Source: Bacillota bacterium
GTDB lineage: Bacteria; Bacillota; Clostridia; Christensenellales; Borkfalkiaceae
Length of the DNA: 18,795 nucleotides
Assembly (NCBI GenBank): GCA_021768985.1
Contig: JAETTR010000008.1
Location: forward strand, 1-18,795
Direction: 5' to 3'
Positions 1-5,476 of this stretch are shown piece by piece (within the stretch, counting starts at the first letter, position 1; every line of letters starts with the position of its first letter). Position numbers and translations under genes: made by a program. The notes under the pieces were generated by a model. That model was not told the origin of the DNA, made no database searches, and was given only the letters and a program-made list of their open reading frames with translations.

Positions 1-15
1 CCGTCTTGCCTACGG

Positions 16-67
16 CGATCCACCTTCCCCCTTAATAAGGGGGAAGGTACCCGCAAAGCGGGGGAAT
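16..67. repeat. Tandem-hairpin intergenic repeat
   Basis: Two adjacent hairpins are visible. The first has 13-nt arms, ACCTTCCCCCTTA at 22-34 and its exact complement at 36-48. The second is CCCGC-AAA-GCGGG at 50-62. There is no T-run, so it is not an obvious intrinsic terminator. A C/G-rich palindrome followed by a small CGC/GCG hairpin resembles short dispersed palindromic repeats I associate with uncultured Clostridia. That is recollection, and no second copy lies in this window. The element is outside any gene, and bases 1-141 show nothing else coding. Confidence 0.5.
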
Positions 68-141
68 GAGGGTTAATCGTATGAGAGTGCGAAAATATTA
101 AGAGAGCGGTAAAGAACCGTGAGGAAACTTCTTGAAAACGT

Positions 142-170
142 TTGCTTTTTTGAAACAACACGGCTATAAT
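142..170 (+). promoter_or_regulatory. Sigma-A promoter of the ferritin gene
   Basis: A perfect TATAAT at 165-170 is preceded after 17 bp by TTGCTT at 142-147. The predicted start near 177 gives a short leader with GGAGG at 182-186 before the ATG at 195. The promoter lies inside the 5' extension of the longest open frame, which argues against starting the protein upstream at 132. Confidence 0.7.
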
Positions 171-194
171 GAAAGAAAAACGGAGGTTAAGAAT

Positions 195-713
195 ATGTTA
201 AATGAAAAAATCGCAAAGCTCATCAACGAGCAGGTAAACAAAGAATTGTATTCGGGATATCTCTATCTCGATTTCGCGAATTATTACGCCGACGAAGGAC
301 TGGACGGGTTCGAGCATTGGTACGAGGTACAGGCGCAGGAAGAGCGCGATCACGCCATGATGATGCGCAGATACCTCATCGACAACGGGATCCGCGTCAC
401 GTTCGATGCGATCGCGAAGCCGGACAAGAAGTTTGCCGACGCCACCGCGCCCTTAAAAGCGGGGTTGGAGCACGAGCAGTACGTGACTTCGTTGATCAAC
501 AATATTTATGCGGAAGCGTTCGCGATCAAGGATTTCAAGACCATGCAGTTCCTCGACTGGTTCATCAAGGAACAGGGCGAAGAGGAAAAGAACGCCGAAG
601 ATATGCTAAAAAAGATGGAGCTTTACGGGCATGACGCAAAGGGCTTATACGCGCTGAATCAGGAGCTGTTGGCGCGCGTGTACACGCCATCGACGACCGG
701 ACCCGCCATGTAA
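195..713 (+). CDS. ftnA: Ferritin (bacterial non-heme, FtnA type)
   Basis: Cytoplasmic iron-storage protein that oxidises Fe(II) and stores it as a mineral core in a 24-subunit shell. The product is 172 aa, normal for bacterial ferritins. The ferroxidase ligands fall exactly at the E. coli FtnA numbers: E17, E50 and H53 in an E-x-x-H motif, E94, Q127 and E130. The four-helix bundle fills residues 1 to about 155. No Met haem ligand as in bacterioferritin was recognised, so ferritin proper is preferred. The ATG at 195 is chosen because GGAGG lies 8 nt upstream and the promoter TATAAT (165-170) would be inside the longer 132 start. It is monocistronic: its own promoter precedes it and a strong terminator follows 15 nt after the stop. 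No Fur or PerR box was identified with confidence. Confidence 0.95.
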   Translation: MLNEKIAKLINEQVNKELYSGYLYLDFANYYADEGLDGFEHWYEVQAQEERDHAMMMRRYLIDNGIRVTFDAIAKPDKKFADATAPLKAGLEHEQYVTSLINNIYAEAFAIKDFKTMQFLDWFIKEQGEEEKNAEDMLKKMELYGHDAKGLYALNQELLARVYTPSTTGPAM

Positions 714-727
714 ACCAGGCATCATTC

Positions 728-760
728 ACCGCGGCAGAGCGTTTCAGCCGCGGTTTTTTT
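728..760 (+). terminator. Intrinsic terminator after ferritin
   Basis: A perfect 8-bp stem, ACCGCGGC (728-735) with GCCGCGGT (747-754), encloses an 11-nt loop and runs into seven T residues (754-760). Confidence 0.9.
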
Positions 761-776
761 ATAGGGGAGAAGAACT

Positions 777-914
777 ATGGAACGGCAAGCGATTCCGTTG
801 ACGGAATTCGATGAACGGGAAGAGGCAAAGTTACGGAATTCGATGAACGGGAAGAGGCAAAGTTTTCGCCCGAGCATTTCGGGAAACGGAAAATTTTACC
901 GGAAAAGTGCGTGA
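777..914 (+). pseudogene. 5' fragment of the nucleoside phosphorylase gene, frameshifted by duplication
   Basis: The ATG at 777 has AGGGGAG at 763-769, 7 nt upstream, and is the natural start of the downstream phosphorylase. It opens with MERQAIPLTEFDEREEAK, then a second copy of a 32-bp unit shifts the frame and a TGA ends it at 912-914 after 45 codons. Removing one 32-bp copy joins this frame cleanly to the 911-1573 frame and gives an uninterrupted protein of 254 aa, near the usual length of the family. The reading-frame break is seen directly. Whether it is a true mutation, a switchable state or an assembly artefact cannot be told from this sequence. Confidence 0.85.
801..864 (+). repeat. 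Perfect 32-bp tandem duplication inside a coding region
   Basis: The unit at 801-832 (beginning ACGGAATTCGATGAACGGGA) is repeated without mismatch at 833-864. Since 32 is not a multiple of three, the second copy moves the reading frame by two bases and breaks the nucleoside phosphorylase gene. Perfect identity implies a recent slippage or recombination event, or a read or assembly error. Confidence 0.97.
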
Positions 915-1573
915 TATCTTTTTCCAATGCTTCCGTGGAATCAGTCGCGCAAAAATTCGGCAATGAAATTCTGACGCATATTTGTACGTGTACCGTCGAT
1001 TTGCCCGTATACCGCGTGCGCTGTCGCGGGGAAGAAATCGCGTTGGTCTGCGGATTTCTCGGCGCGGCGGGTGCGGCGGCGCAACTCGAAGAGCTGATTA
1101 CGATGGGCGCGAAGAAATTCGTCGTCTGCGGCGCGGCGGGCACGCTTACGCCGAACCCCGTCGGCGCGCTTGTGGCGGTGGAGCGCGCGGTGCGCGACGA
1201 GGGAACGAGCTTTCACTATATGCCGCCCTCGTACGAGATCGAGGCGGACGGGGAAGCGGTTTCCGATATCGTAAAATCGTTGGAACGGGAGGGAATTCCC
1301 TGTACGCGCGGAAAGACCTGGACGACGGACGGCTTATACCGCGAAACGGAGGAAAAGATTGCGTTGCGCCGCGCCGAAAACTGTATCACGGTGGAGATGG
1401 AAGCTTCGGCGTTGGCGGCGGTCGCCCGTTTCCGCGGCGTAAAGCTGGGGCAGATTCTCTATTGCGGCGACGATTTAAGCGGCGCGGAATACGATCACCG
1501 CAACTTCTTCGATGAGGCGGAGATTCGCCGCAACCTGACCGAATGGGCGATGGCGTGTGTCTGCGATTTTTAA
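911..1573 (+). CDS. Nucleoside phosphorylase family protein, main body (N-terminus in another frame)
   Basis: Member of the PNP/UDP phosphorylase superfamily, enzymes that cleave nucleosides with phosphate to free base and ribose 1-phosphate. Visible family features include GAAGTLTP (about residues 75-82 of the intact 254-aa protein), the segment around TSFHYMPPS, TWTTDGLYRE, the ribose-binding VEMEASAL, and the late acidic GDDLSG corresponding to the base-binding Asp region. The usual phosphate-binding GDPxR near the N-terminus is replaced by SFSNASVESV, so the exact substrate is uncertain. In this window the frame starts only at GTG 911, whose first bases overlap the TGA (912-914) ending the true N-terminal fragment. 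Re-initiation there would give 220 aa, lacking about 34 residues ahead of the first beta strand but keeping the rest of the fold. A terminator follows at 1583. Confidence 0.75.
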   Translation: MISFSNASVESVAQKFGNEILTHICTCTVDLPVYRVRCRGEEIALVCGFLGAAGAAAQLEELITMGAKKFVVCGAAGTLTPNPVGALVAVERAVRDEGTSFHYMPPSYEIEADGEAVSDIVKSLEREGIPCTRGKTWTTDGLYRETEEKIALRRAENCITVEMEASALAAVARFRGVKLGQILYCGDDLSGAEYDHRNFFDEAEIRRNLTEWAMACVCDF

Positions 1574-1582
1574 ATATATTAC

Positions 1583-1608
1583 AATCCGCTTGACAGGCGG
1601 ATTTTTTT
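1583..1608 (+). terminator. Intrinsic terminator after the nucleoside phosphorylase
   Basis: Stem AATCCGC (1583-1589) pairs with GCGGATT (1597-1603) around a 7-nt loop, followed by a T-run to 1608. The loop TTGACAG contains a perfect -35 hexamer used by the next operon. Confidence 0.85.
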
Positions 1609-1617
1609 GCGTATAAT
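1590..1617 (+). promoter_or_regulatory. Sigma-A promoter of the TetR-ABC-FtsX operon
   Basis: Perfect TTGACA at 1590-1595, a 16-bp spacer, and perfect TATAAT at 1612-1617. The -35 box forms the loop of the preceding terminator and the T-run lies in the spacer, so terminator and promoter share the same 35 bases. Confidence 0.88.
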
Positions 1618-1627
1618 ATAAATCGAT

Positions 1628-1651
1628 TGTTTTAAAACAGATGTTTTAAAA
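1628..1651 (+). promoter_or_regulatory. Candidate TetR operator (palindrome plus direct repeat)
   Basis: TGTTTTAAAACA at 1628-1639 is a perfect 12-bp palindrome at the expected transcription start. TGTTTTAAAA recurs directly at 1642-1651, 14 bp later, running into the AAGGAG ribosome binding site (1651-1656). The position between the -10 box and the regulator's start codon fits autorepression by the TetR protein encoded next. The binding assignment is inferred. Confidence 0.6.
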
Positions 1652-1661
1652 AGGAGACGTT

Positions 1662-2231
1662 ATGCCGCCGAAAGCAAAATTTACCAAAGAAGAAATTGTC
1701 CGCGCCGCAATCGGGCTGGTGCGGGAAAAGGGGATCGAAGCGGTTACCGCGCGGGAGCTCGGCGCACGGCTCGGCAGCTCCGCACGCCCTGTGTTCACGA
1801 CCTACGCGAATATGGAAGAGGTGACGCGGGATACGGTCCGTGCGGTGCGGGATATTTACAACCGCTACGTTCTGGAAGGGTTAAAGGAACCGCTCGCGTT
1901 CCGCGGGGTCGGCAAGGCGTATATCCGGTTTGCGTGCGAAGAGCCGCAGTTTTTCCGCCTGCTCTTTATGGGTGCGCATTCCGAATCGGTGGGAGAAATA
2001 TTGCCCGAGCTGGACGAGAATTACGCCGCCATTCTGCAATCGATCGTTTCCGCGTATTCGGTTACGGAGACGGAAGCGGACGGATTGTATCGGCACCTGT
2101 GGGTGTACTCGCACGGAATCGCCACGCTGTGCGCGACGGGCGCATGCCGGTTTACGGCGGAGGAAATCGAAAAAATGATAACGGAAGTGTTTATCGCGTT
2201 GCTTACGGCGCGGAAAGGGAGCAAAAAATGA
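1662..2231 (+). CDS. TetR/AcrR family transcriptional regulator
   Basis: A 189-aa DNA-binding repressor of the usual TetR size. The N-terminal three-helix domain covers about residues 7-50, with the helix-turn-helix around 28-48 (TARELGARLGSSARPVFTTY). The ligand-binding C-terminal half follows, with an aromatic-rich CEEPQFFRLLFM segment near residues 91-102 typical of the Firmicute subgroup. The start has AAGGAG 5 nt upstream. The stop overlaps the next gene's start as ATGA (2228-2231), so translation is coupled to the ABC ATPase. It most likely represses its own operon through the palindromes at 1628-1651. The ligand is unknown; a substrate of the adjacent transporter is a reasonable guess. 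Confidence 0.9.
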   Translation: MPPKAKFTKEEIVRAAIGLVREKGIEAVTARELGARLGSSARPVFTTYANMEEVTRDTVRAVRDIYNRYVLEGLKEPLAFRGVGKAYIRFACEEPQFFRLLFMGAHSESVGEILPELDENYAAILQSIVSAYSVTETEADGLYRHLWVYSHGIATLCATGACRFTAEEIEKMITEVFIALLTARKGSKK

Positions 2232-2914
2232 TCGTTGCGGAAAACGTATGCAAGAGCTATCAAAACGGAAGAACGCCCGTGCTGAAGGGAATTTCTCTCG
2301 AAATCGGGGACGGCGAGCTCGCCGTTCTGCTCGGGGCTTCGGGATCGGGGAAGTCTACGTTGCTCTCCGTGCTTTCGGGGCTCGAACGCGCGGACGGCGG
2401 CAGGGTGAACGTGAACGGCGAGGAGCTGACGGAGATGACGGAAAAACAGCTGACCGATTTCCGCAAGCGCACGGTAGGGTTTGTGTTTCAGCAATATTTT
2501 CTGTTGCCGCATCTGACGGTGGAAGGGAACGTAAAGCTCGGCGCGCACCTTGCGGGAAACCGCGACTACGGGCGGGAAATCGCCGCCGTGGGGCTGGAAG
2601 AGAAGCGGAACCGAAAGCCCGCGGAGCTGTCGGGCGGGGAGCAACAGCGGGTGAGCATCGCGCGCGCGTTGGCGAAAAACCCGAAGCTGCTCTTTTTGGA
2701 CGAACCGACGGGCGCGCTCGACGAAGAGACGGGGCGTAGCGTCCTCGACTATCTGTTAAAGCTGCAAAAGGAACGCAGGTTCACGGCGGTGATGGTGACG
2801 CACAATCCGGGGATTGCCGAGCTTGCCGACAGGGTGATCCGCATGAACAGCGGAAAAATTTCCGAAACTTACCGAAACGCGGTCAAGAAAACCGCGTACG
2901 AAATCGCGTGGTAG
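2228..2914 (+). CDS. ABC transporter ATP-binding protein (LolD/MacB type)
   Basis: A 228-aa cytoplasmic ATPase of the class that powers FtsX-fold permeases. Motifs in order: Walker A GASGSGKST (36-44), Q-loop Q88 in FVFQQYFLL, signature LSGGEQ (134-139), Walker B LLFLDE (154-159) with catalytic E159, D-loop near 162-165, and the switch H192. All catalytic residues are intact. The start at 2228 overlaps the TetR stop and has GGGAG at 2217-2221; the same frame is open upstream, but only this start begins at the conserved first strand. The permease begins 16 bp after the stop, so the two form one exporter or membrane-remodelling machine under TetR control. Substrate unknown. Confidence 0.93.
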   Translation: MIVAENVCKSYQNGRTPVLKGISLEIGDGELAVLLGASGSGKSTLLSVLSGLERADGGRVNVNGEELTEMTEKQLTDFRKRTVGFVFQQYFLLPHLTVEGNVKLGAHLAGNRDYGREIAAVGLEEKRNRKPAELSGGEQQRVSIARALAKNPKLLFLDEPTGALDEETGRSVLDYLLKLQKERRFTAVMVTHNPGIAELADRVIRMNSGKISETYRNAVKKTAYEIAW

Positions 2915-2930
2915 CGCAAGGGGAGCGGAT

Positions 2931-4061
2931 ATGACGGTCAGTTTACGCGACGGGGCGAAGCTGCTCGGAATCGCCGTTATGAGCGGTTGCGCGGTGTTCG
3001 TCTGCACGTTTTTTCTCAATTTTTATCTCGACGCGCGCGCAGTGCGCGGTCTGGTGGAAGAGTCCGTTCTGCCTCTGTACGAGGCGCAGATTCTGACGGC
3101 GAAGCTCGTCTGCGCGATCAGCGGCGGGTGCCTGTTGCTCGTTTCCGTCGTGCTGTTGGCGTTTTACGTCAAGCTGTACATCGATTCCCATGCGAAGCAA
3201 ATCGGAATTCTGAAAGCGTTGGGATACGACGGCGGAAAAATAGCGCTCGGGTTTTGGGTGTTCGGATTGAGCGTGCTGATCGGCACGGCGGTCGGGCACG
3301 GTTGCGGATACGCGATTTCCCCCATGATTTATCGGAAAATGGGCGGCGAAGGACTGCCGGAGATTCCGCTTACCTTTCACGGCGAATTGCTCGTCTTTCT
3401 CGTCCTGTTGCCGACCGTCGCGTTCGCCGCGCTTGCGGTGGGGCTCGCTTATCGCCGTCTGCGCGCTCCGGCGTTGTCGCTCATGCGGGAGAAGGAAGCC
3501 GCCGCGGGCGGCGGCAAACCGCCCCGCCGGGAGTTGCCGTTTCCGCTGGAATTGCGCGCGACAACGCTGAAAAGCAAAAAATCGCTCGTCTTTTTCGTCG
3601 GATTCGCCTGTTTTTGTTTTTCCTCGATGTTGCAGATGTCCGCGTCGATGGGCGACGTGGCGAGCGAAACGATGGGCGCGATCATCTTCGGAATCGGAAT
3701 CGTGCTTGCGGCAACGTCGCTGATTCTCGCGTTTACCTCGCTTGTAACCGCCAACGCGCGCGCGGTCGCGGTCATGCGGGCGCACGGCTACACGCTGATG
3801 CAATGCGGCGGTACGGTGCTCGGCGGATATCGGATTCCCGCCTATATCGGGTTCGCGCTCGGCACGGCGTATCAGTACGGTTTGTTGAAGCTGATGCTCG
3901 GCGTCGTGTTCCGCGGGGTGGAAGGTGTTCCCGCGTATTCCTTCGATTGGCCCGTGTTCGGCATCGTTCTCGCCGCGTTCGCCGTCCTGTTCGAGCTTGC
4001 GCTCTTGTGGTTCACCCGCGAAATGGGGAAAACTTCGGTGCGGAAACTCTGCGCGGAATAG
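2931..4061 (+). CDS. FtsX-like ABC transporter permease with two FtsX modules
   Basis: A 376-aa membrane protein with eight hydrophobic segments at about 11-33, 58-80, 105-129, 152-173, 218-234, 249-273, 293-320 and 341-361. The cytoplasmic FtsX signature occurs twice, as KQIGILKALGYDGGK near 89-103 and RAVAVMRAHGY near 277-287, once in each half. The protein is therefore a fused pair of four-helix modules. It is short: there is no large extracytoplasmic domain of the MacB type between the first two helices of either module, only about 20-25 residues. RBS AGGGGAG precedes the ATG. It pairs with the ATPase just upstream. Likely an efflux or antimicrobial-peptide type transporter, but the substrate cannot be read from sequence. 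A strong terminator follows. Confidence 0.85.
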   Translation: MTVSLRDGAKLLGIAVMSGCAVFVCTFFLNFYLDARAVRGLVEESVLPLYEAQILTAKLVCAISGGCLLLVSVVLLAFYVKLYIDSHAKQIGILKALGYDGGKIALGFWVFGLSVLIGTAVGHGCGYAISPMIYRKMGGEGLPEIPLTFHGELLVFLVLLPTVAFAALAVGLAYRRLRAPALSLMREKEAAAGGGKPPRRELPFPLELRATTLKSKKSLVFFVGFACFCFSSMLQMSASMGDVASETMGAIIFGIGIVLAATSLILAFTSLVTANARAVAVMRAHGYTLMQCGGTVLGGYRIPAYIGFALGTAYQYGLLKLMLGVVFRGVEGVPAYSFDWPVFGIVLAAFAVLFELALLWFTREMGKTSVRKLCAE

Positions 4062-4075
4062 AATCGCCTTTCATT

Positions 4076-4119
4076 CGTCCGCATTACTTAAAAAATTTTA
4101 AGTAATGCGGACGTTTTTT
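4076..4119 (+). terminator. Intrinsic terminator after the FtsX operon, doubling as a candidate MarR operator
   Basis: A perfect 17-bp stem (4076-4092 with 4097-4113) with a 4-nt loop is followed by six T residues (4114-4119). The top of the stem, ACTTAAA-N4-TTTAAGT at 4086-4103, is the same palindrome, with the same spacing, as the one at the MarR promoter start site (4150-4167). Confidence 0.9.
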
Positions 4120-4120
4120 G

Positions 4121-4149
4121 TTGACTATAATAGAAGTATACTGTATAAT
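4121..4149 (+). promoter_or_regulatory. Sigma-A promoter of the MarR-DegV operon
   Basis: TTGACT at 4121-4126, 17-bp spacer, perfect TATAAT at 4144-4149. It begins one base beyond the preceding terminator's T-run. Confidence 0.88.
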
Positions 4150-4170
4150 ACTTAAAGGATTTTAAGTATT
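4147..4170 (+). promoter_or_regulatory. Candidate MarR operator at the promoter start site
   Basis: An inverted repeat of 10-bp arms, AATACTTAAA (4147-4156) and TTTAAGTATT (4161-4170), with a 4-bp centre. It overlaps the end of the -10 box and the start site, the classic place for repression by the regulator encoded 14 bp further on. A second copy of its core sits in the terminator 64 bp upstream, centre to centre, close to six helical turns. Confidence 0.7.
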
Positions 4171-4183
4171 TGAGAGAAAATCG

Positions 4184-4633
4184 ATGATCGAAGAAAAATT
4201 CGACTTTATCTACAAGGCGTTCCGCATGAACTTGTACCGCCACGTGTTTTCCATTCTCGGGCAGAGGGATTCCACGCTTTCCGCATCCGACTTCTTTTCG
4301 GTGGAGATCATCTATCTGATGGGAAATCCCACGATCACGGAGTTTGCGAACGCGCTGTGCATTTCGCAACCGAACGCGACGTACCGCGTCAAATCGCTGA
4401 TCGACAAGGGCTACGTGGTTAAGAGCGGAACGGACAAAAAAAATACTTTTCGGCTTTCGGTAACCGAAAAGTTCAATAAGTATTACCACGAAGATATGGG
4501 ATACGGCAAGTTTATTTTCAGAATGCTCGAAAAGCAGTTCAGCGAGGACGAGCTTGCGCAGATCGACGGGATCTTCGAAAAATTTATCCGACAGATTCAA
4601 GCAGAGGAGGGAGAAAAATGCTCCGAATCATAA
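4184..4633 (+). CDS. MarR family transcriptional regulator
   Basis: A 149-aa winged-helix regulator of normal MarR length. The recognition region lies about residues 47-75, around TITEFANALCISQPNATYRVKSL, followed by the wing (VKSGTDKKNTFRLSVTEK, about 80-97) and a C-terminal dimerisation helix. The ribosome binding site is weak (GAGAG upstream of the ATG). The gene's last 16 bp overlap degV-like 4618, so the two proteins are made together. Its likely binding sites are the palindromes at 4147-4170 and 4086-4103. Because the partner gene encodes a fatty-acid-binding protein, a lipid-related signal as in FabT-type MarR proteins is a reasonable but unproven idea. Confidence 0.88.
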   Translation: MIEEKFDFIYKAFRMNLYRHVFSILGQRDSTLSASDFFSVEIIYLMGNPTITEFANALCISQPNATYRVKSLIDKGYVVKSGTDKKNTFRLSVTEKFNKYYHEDMGYGKFIFRMLEKQFSEDELAQIDGIFEKFIRQIQAEEGEKCSES

Positions 4634-5433
4634 CCGATTCTTCCGCCGAGTTTTCCGAGGAAGAGGCAAAGGAACTCGGGATTATTATCGTACCGCTCAC
4701 CGTCGTGTTCGGCGACAAAGCCTATCTCGAAGGAGTGGAGATGCAGAAGGACGAGTTTTTCCGCAGACTTGCGGAGGACGAATTCCCGCACAGCTCCATG
4801 CCGTCCACCGAACAGTTTACCGACGCTTACGTCAAAACGGAGGGAGAGGAAACACTCGTGATTTTGCTGGCGTCCGCGCTTTCGGGTACGGTGAACGCCG
4901 CAAAATTGGCGGCGCGCGACGGCGGCTTCGACAAGGTGCGCGTTTACGACTCCTGCGCGACGACGGCGATGCTCCGCATTATGGTGGAAACGGCGGTCAG
5001 GAACCGCGACAAATCGGCGGAAGAGGTGATCGCGATGTTAGACGCGCTTCGTCCGCGCCTCCGCATTCACGCCTGTCTGGATACGTTGGAATACCTTTAC
5101 AAGGGCGGCAGAATCAAAAAGAGTATTGCGATCGTGGGCGGTCTGCTCGGCATCAAGCCGCTGATTACCTTTACGGAAACGGGGTCCGTGGTCATGAGCG
5201 GACGAGCGCACGGACAGAAAAAAGCGTTGCGCGCGCTCGTCGATATTCTGAAAAAGGAAAAGATCGACGAGGAGTACCCCGTGTACTTTTTGCAGACGGA
5301 TACCGACGCGCCCTCGCGCGAGGTCATGCGGATGGCGGGAAGGGAGGATTGCAGAATCTTCCGCATCTGTTGCGCGGTCGGCGCGCATATCGGACCCAAC
5401 GCTGCGGGCGTGGTGTACGTCGTAAAGGAATAA
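4618..5433 (+). CDS. DegV family fatty-acid-binding protein (FakB-like)
   Basis: A 271-aa cytoplasmic protein of the DegV/EDD fold. Family members bind a fatty acid and, with the kinase FakA, present it for phosphorylation before entry into phospholipid synthesis. Visible motifs: IITDSSAEF at the N-terminus (4-12), PSTEQF (62-67) and LASALSGT (83-90), which line the carboxylate site, and the C-terminal GAHIGPNA (255-262) with H257. The segment VYDSCATTAM departs from the more usual glycine-containing DSxxxxxGxG pattern, so lipid preference may differ. Start chosen at 4618 because GGAGGG lies 6 nt upstream. It overlaps the MarR gene by 16 bp. No FakA-like kinase gene is in the window. Confidence 0.88.
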   Translation: MLRIITDSSAEFSEEEAKELGIIIVPLTVVFGDKAYLEGVEMQKDEFFRRLAEDEFPHSSMPSTEQFTDAYVKTEGEETLVILLASALSGTVNAAKLAARDGGFDKVRVYDSCATTAMLRIMVETAVRNRDKSAEEVIAMLDALRPRLRIHACLDTLEYLYKGGRIKKSIAIVGGLLGIKPLITFTETGSVVMSGRAHGQKKALRALVDILKKEKIDEEYPVYFLQTDTDAPSREVMRMAGREDCRIFRICCAVGAHIGPNAAGVVYVVKE

Positions 5434-5444
5434 CGGTTTTCATC

Positions 5445-5471
5445 AAAAATCCCCCGCGCGTCGCGCGGGGG
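5445..5471 (-). terminator. Terminator for the minus-strand acyltransferase operon
   Basis: A GC-rich 10-bp stem, CCCCCGCGCG (5451-5460) and CGCGCGGGGG (5462-5471), lies between the two convergent genes. Read on the minus strand the hairpin is followed by ATTTTTG, giving a U-run. On the plus strand the downstream bases are not T-rich, so termination of degV here is less certain. Confidence 0.75.
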
Positions 5472-5476
5472 AATCC

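Noticed and set aside
132..194. Upstream start for ferritin
   Set aside because: The extension is encoded across the -35/-10 promoter, and GGAGG is placed for the ATG at 195, which matches the conserved ferritin N-terminus.
5445..5475. Bidirectional terminator between the convergent DegV and acyltransferase genes
   Set aside because: Only the minus-strand reading has a U-run after the stem; the plus-strand flank is AATCCTTAT, so only the minus-strand call is made.
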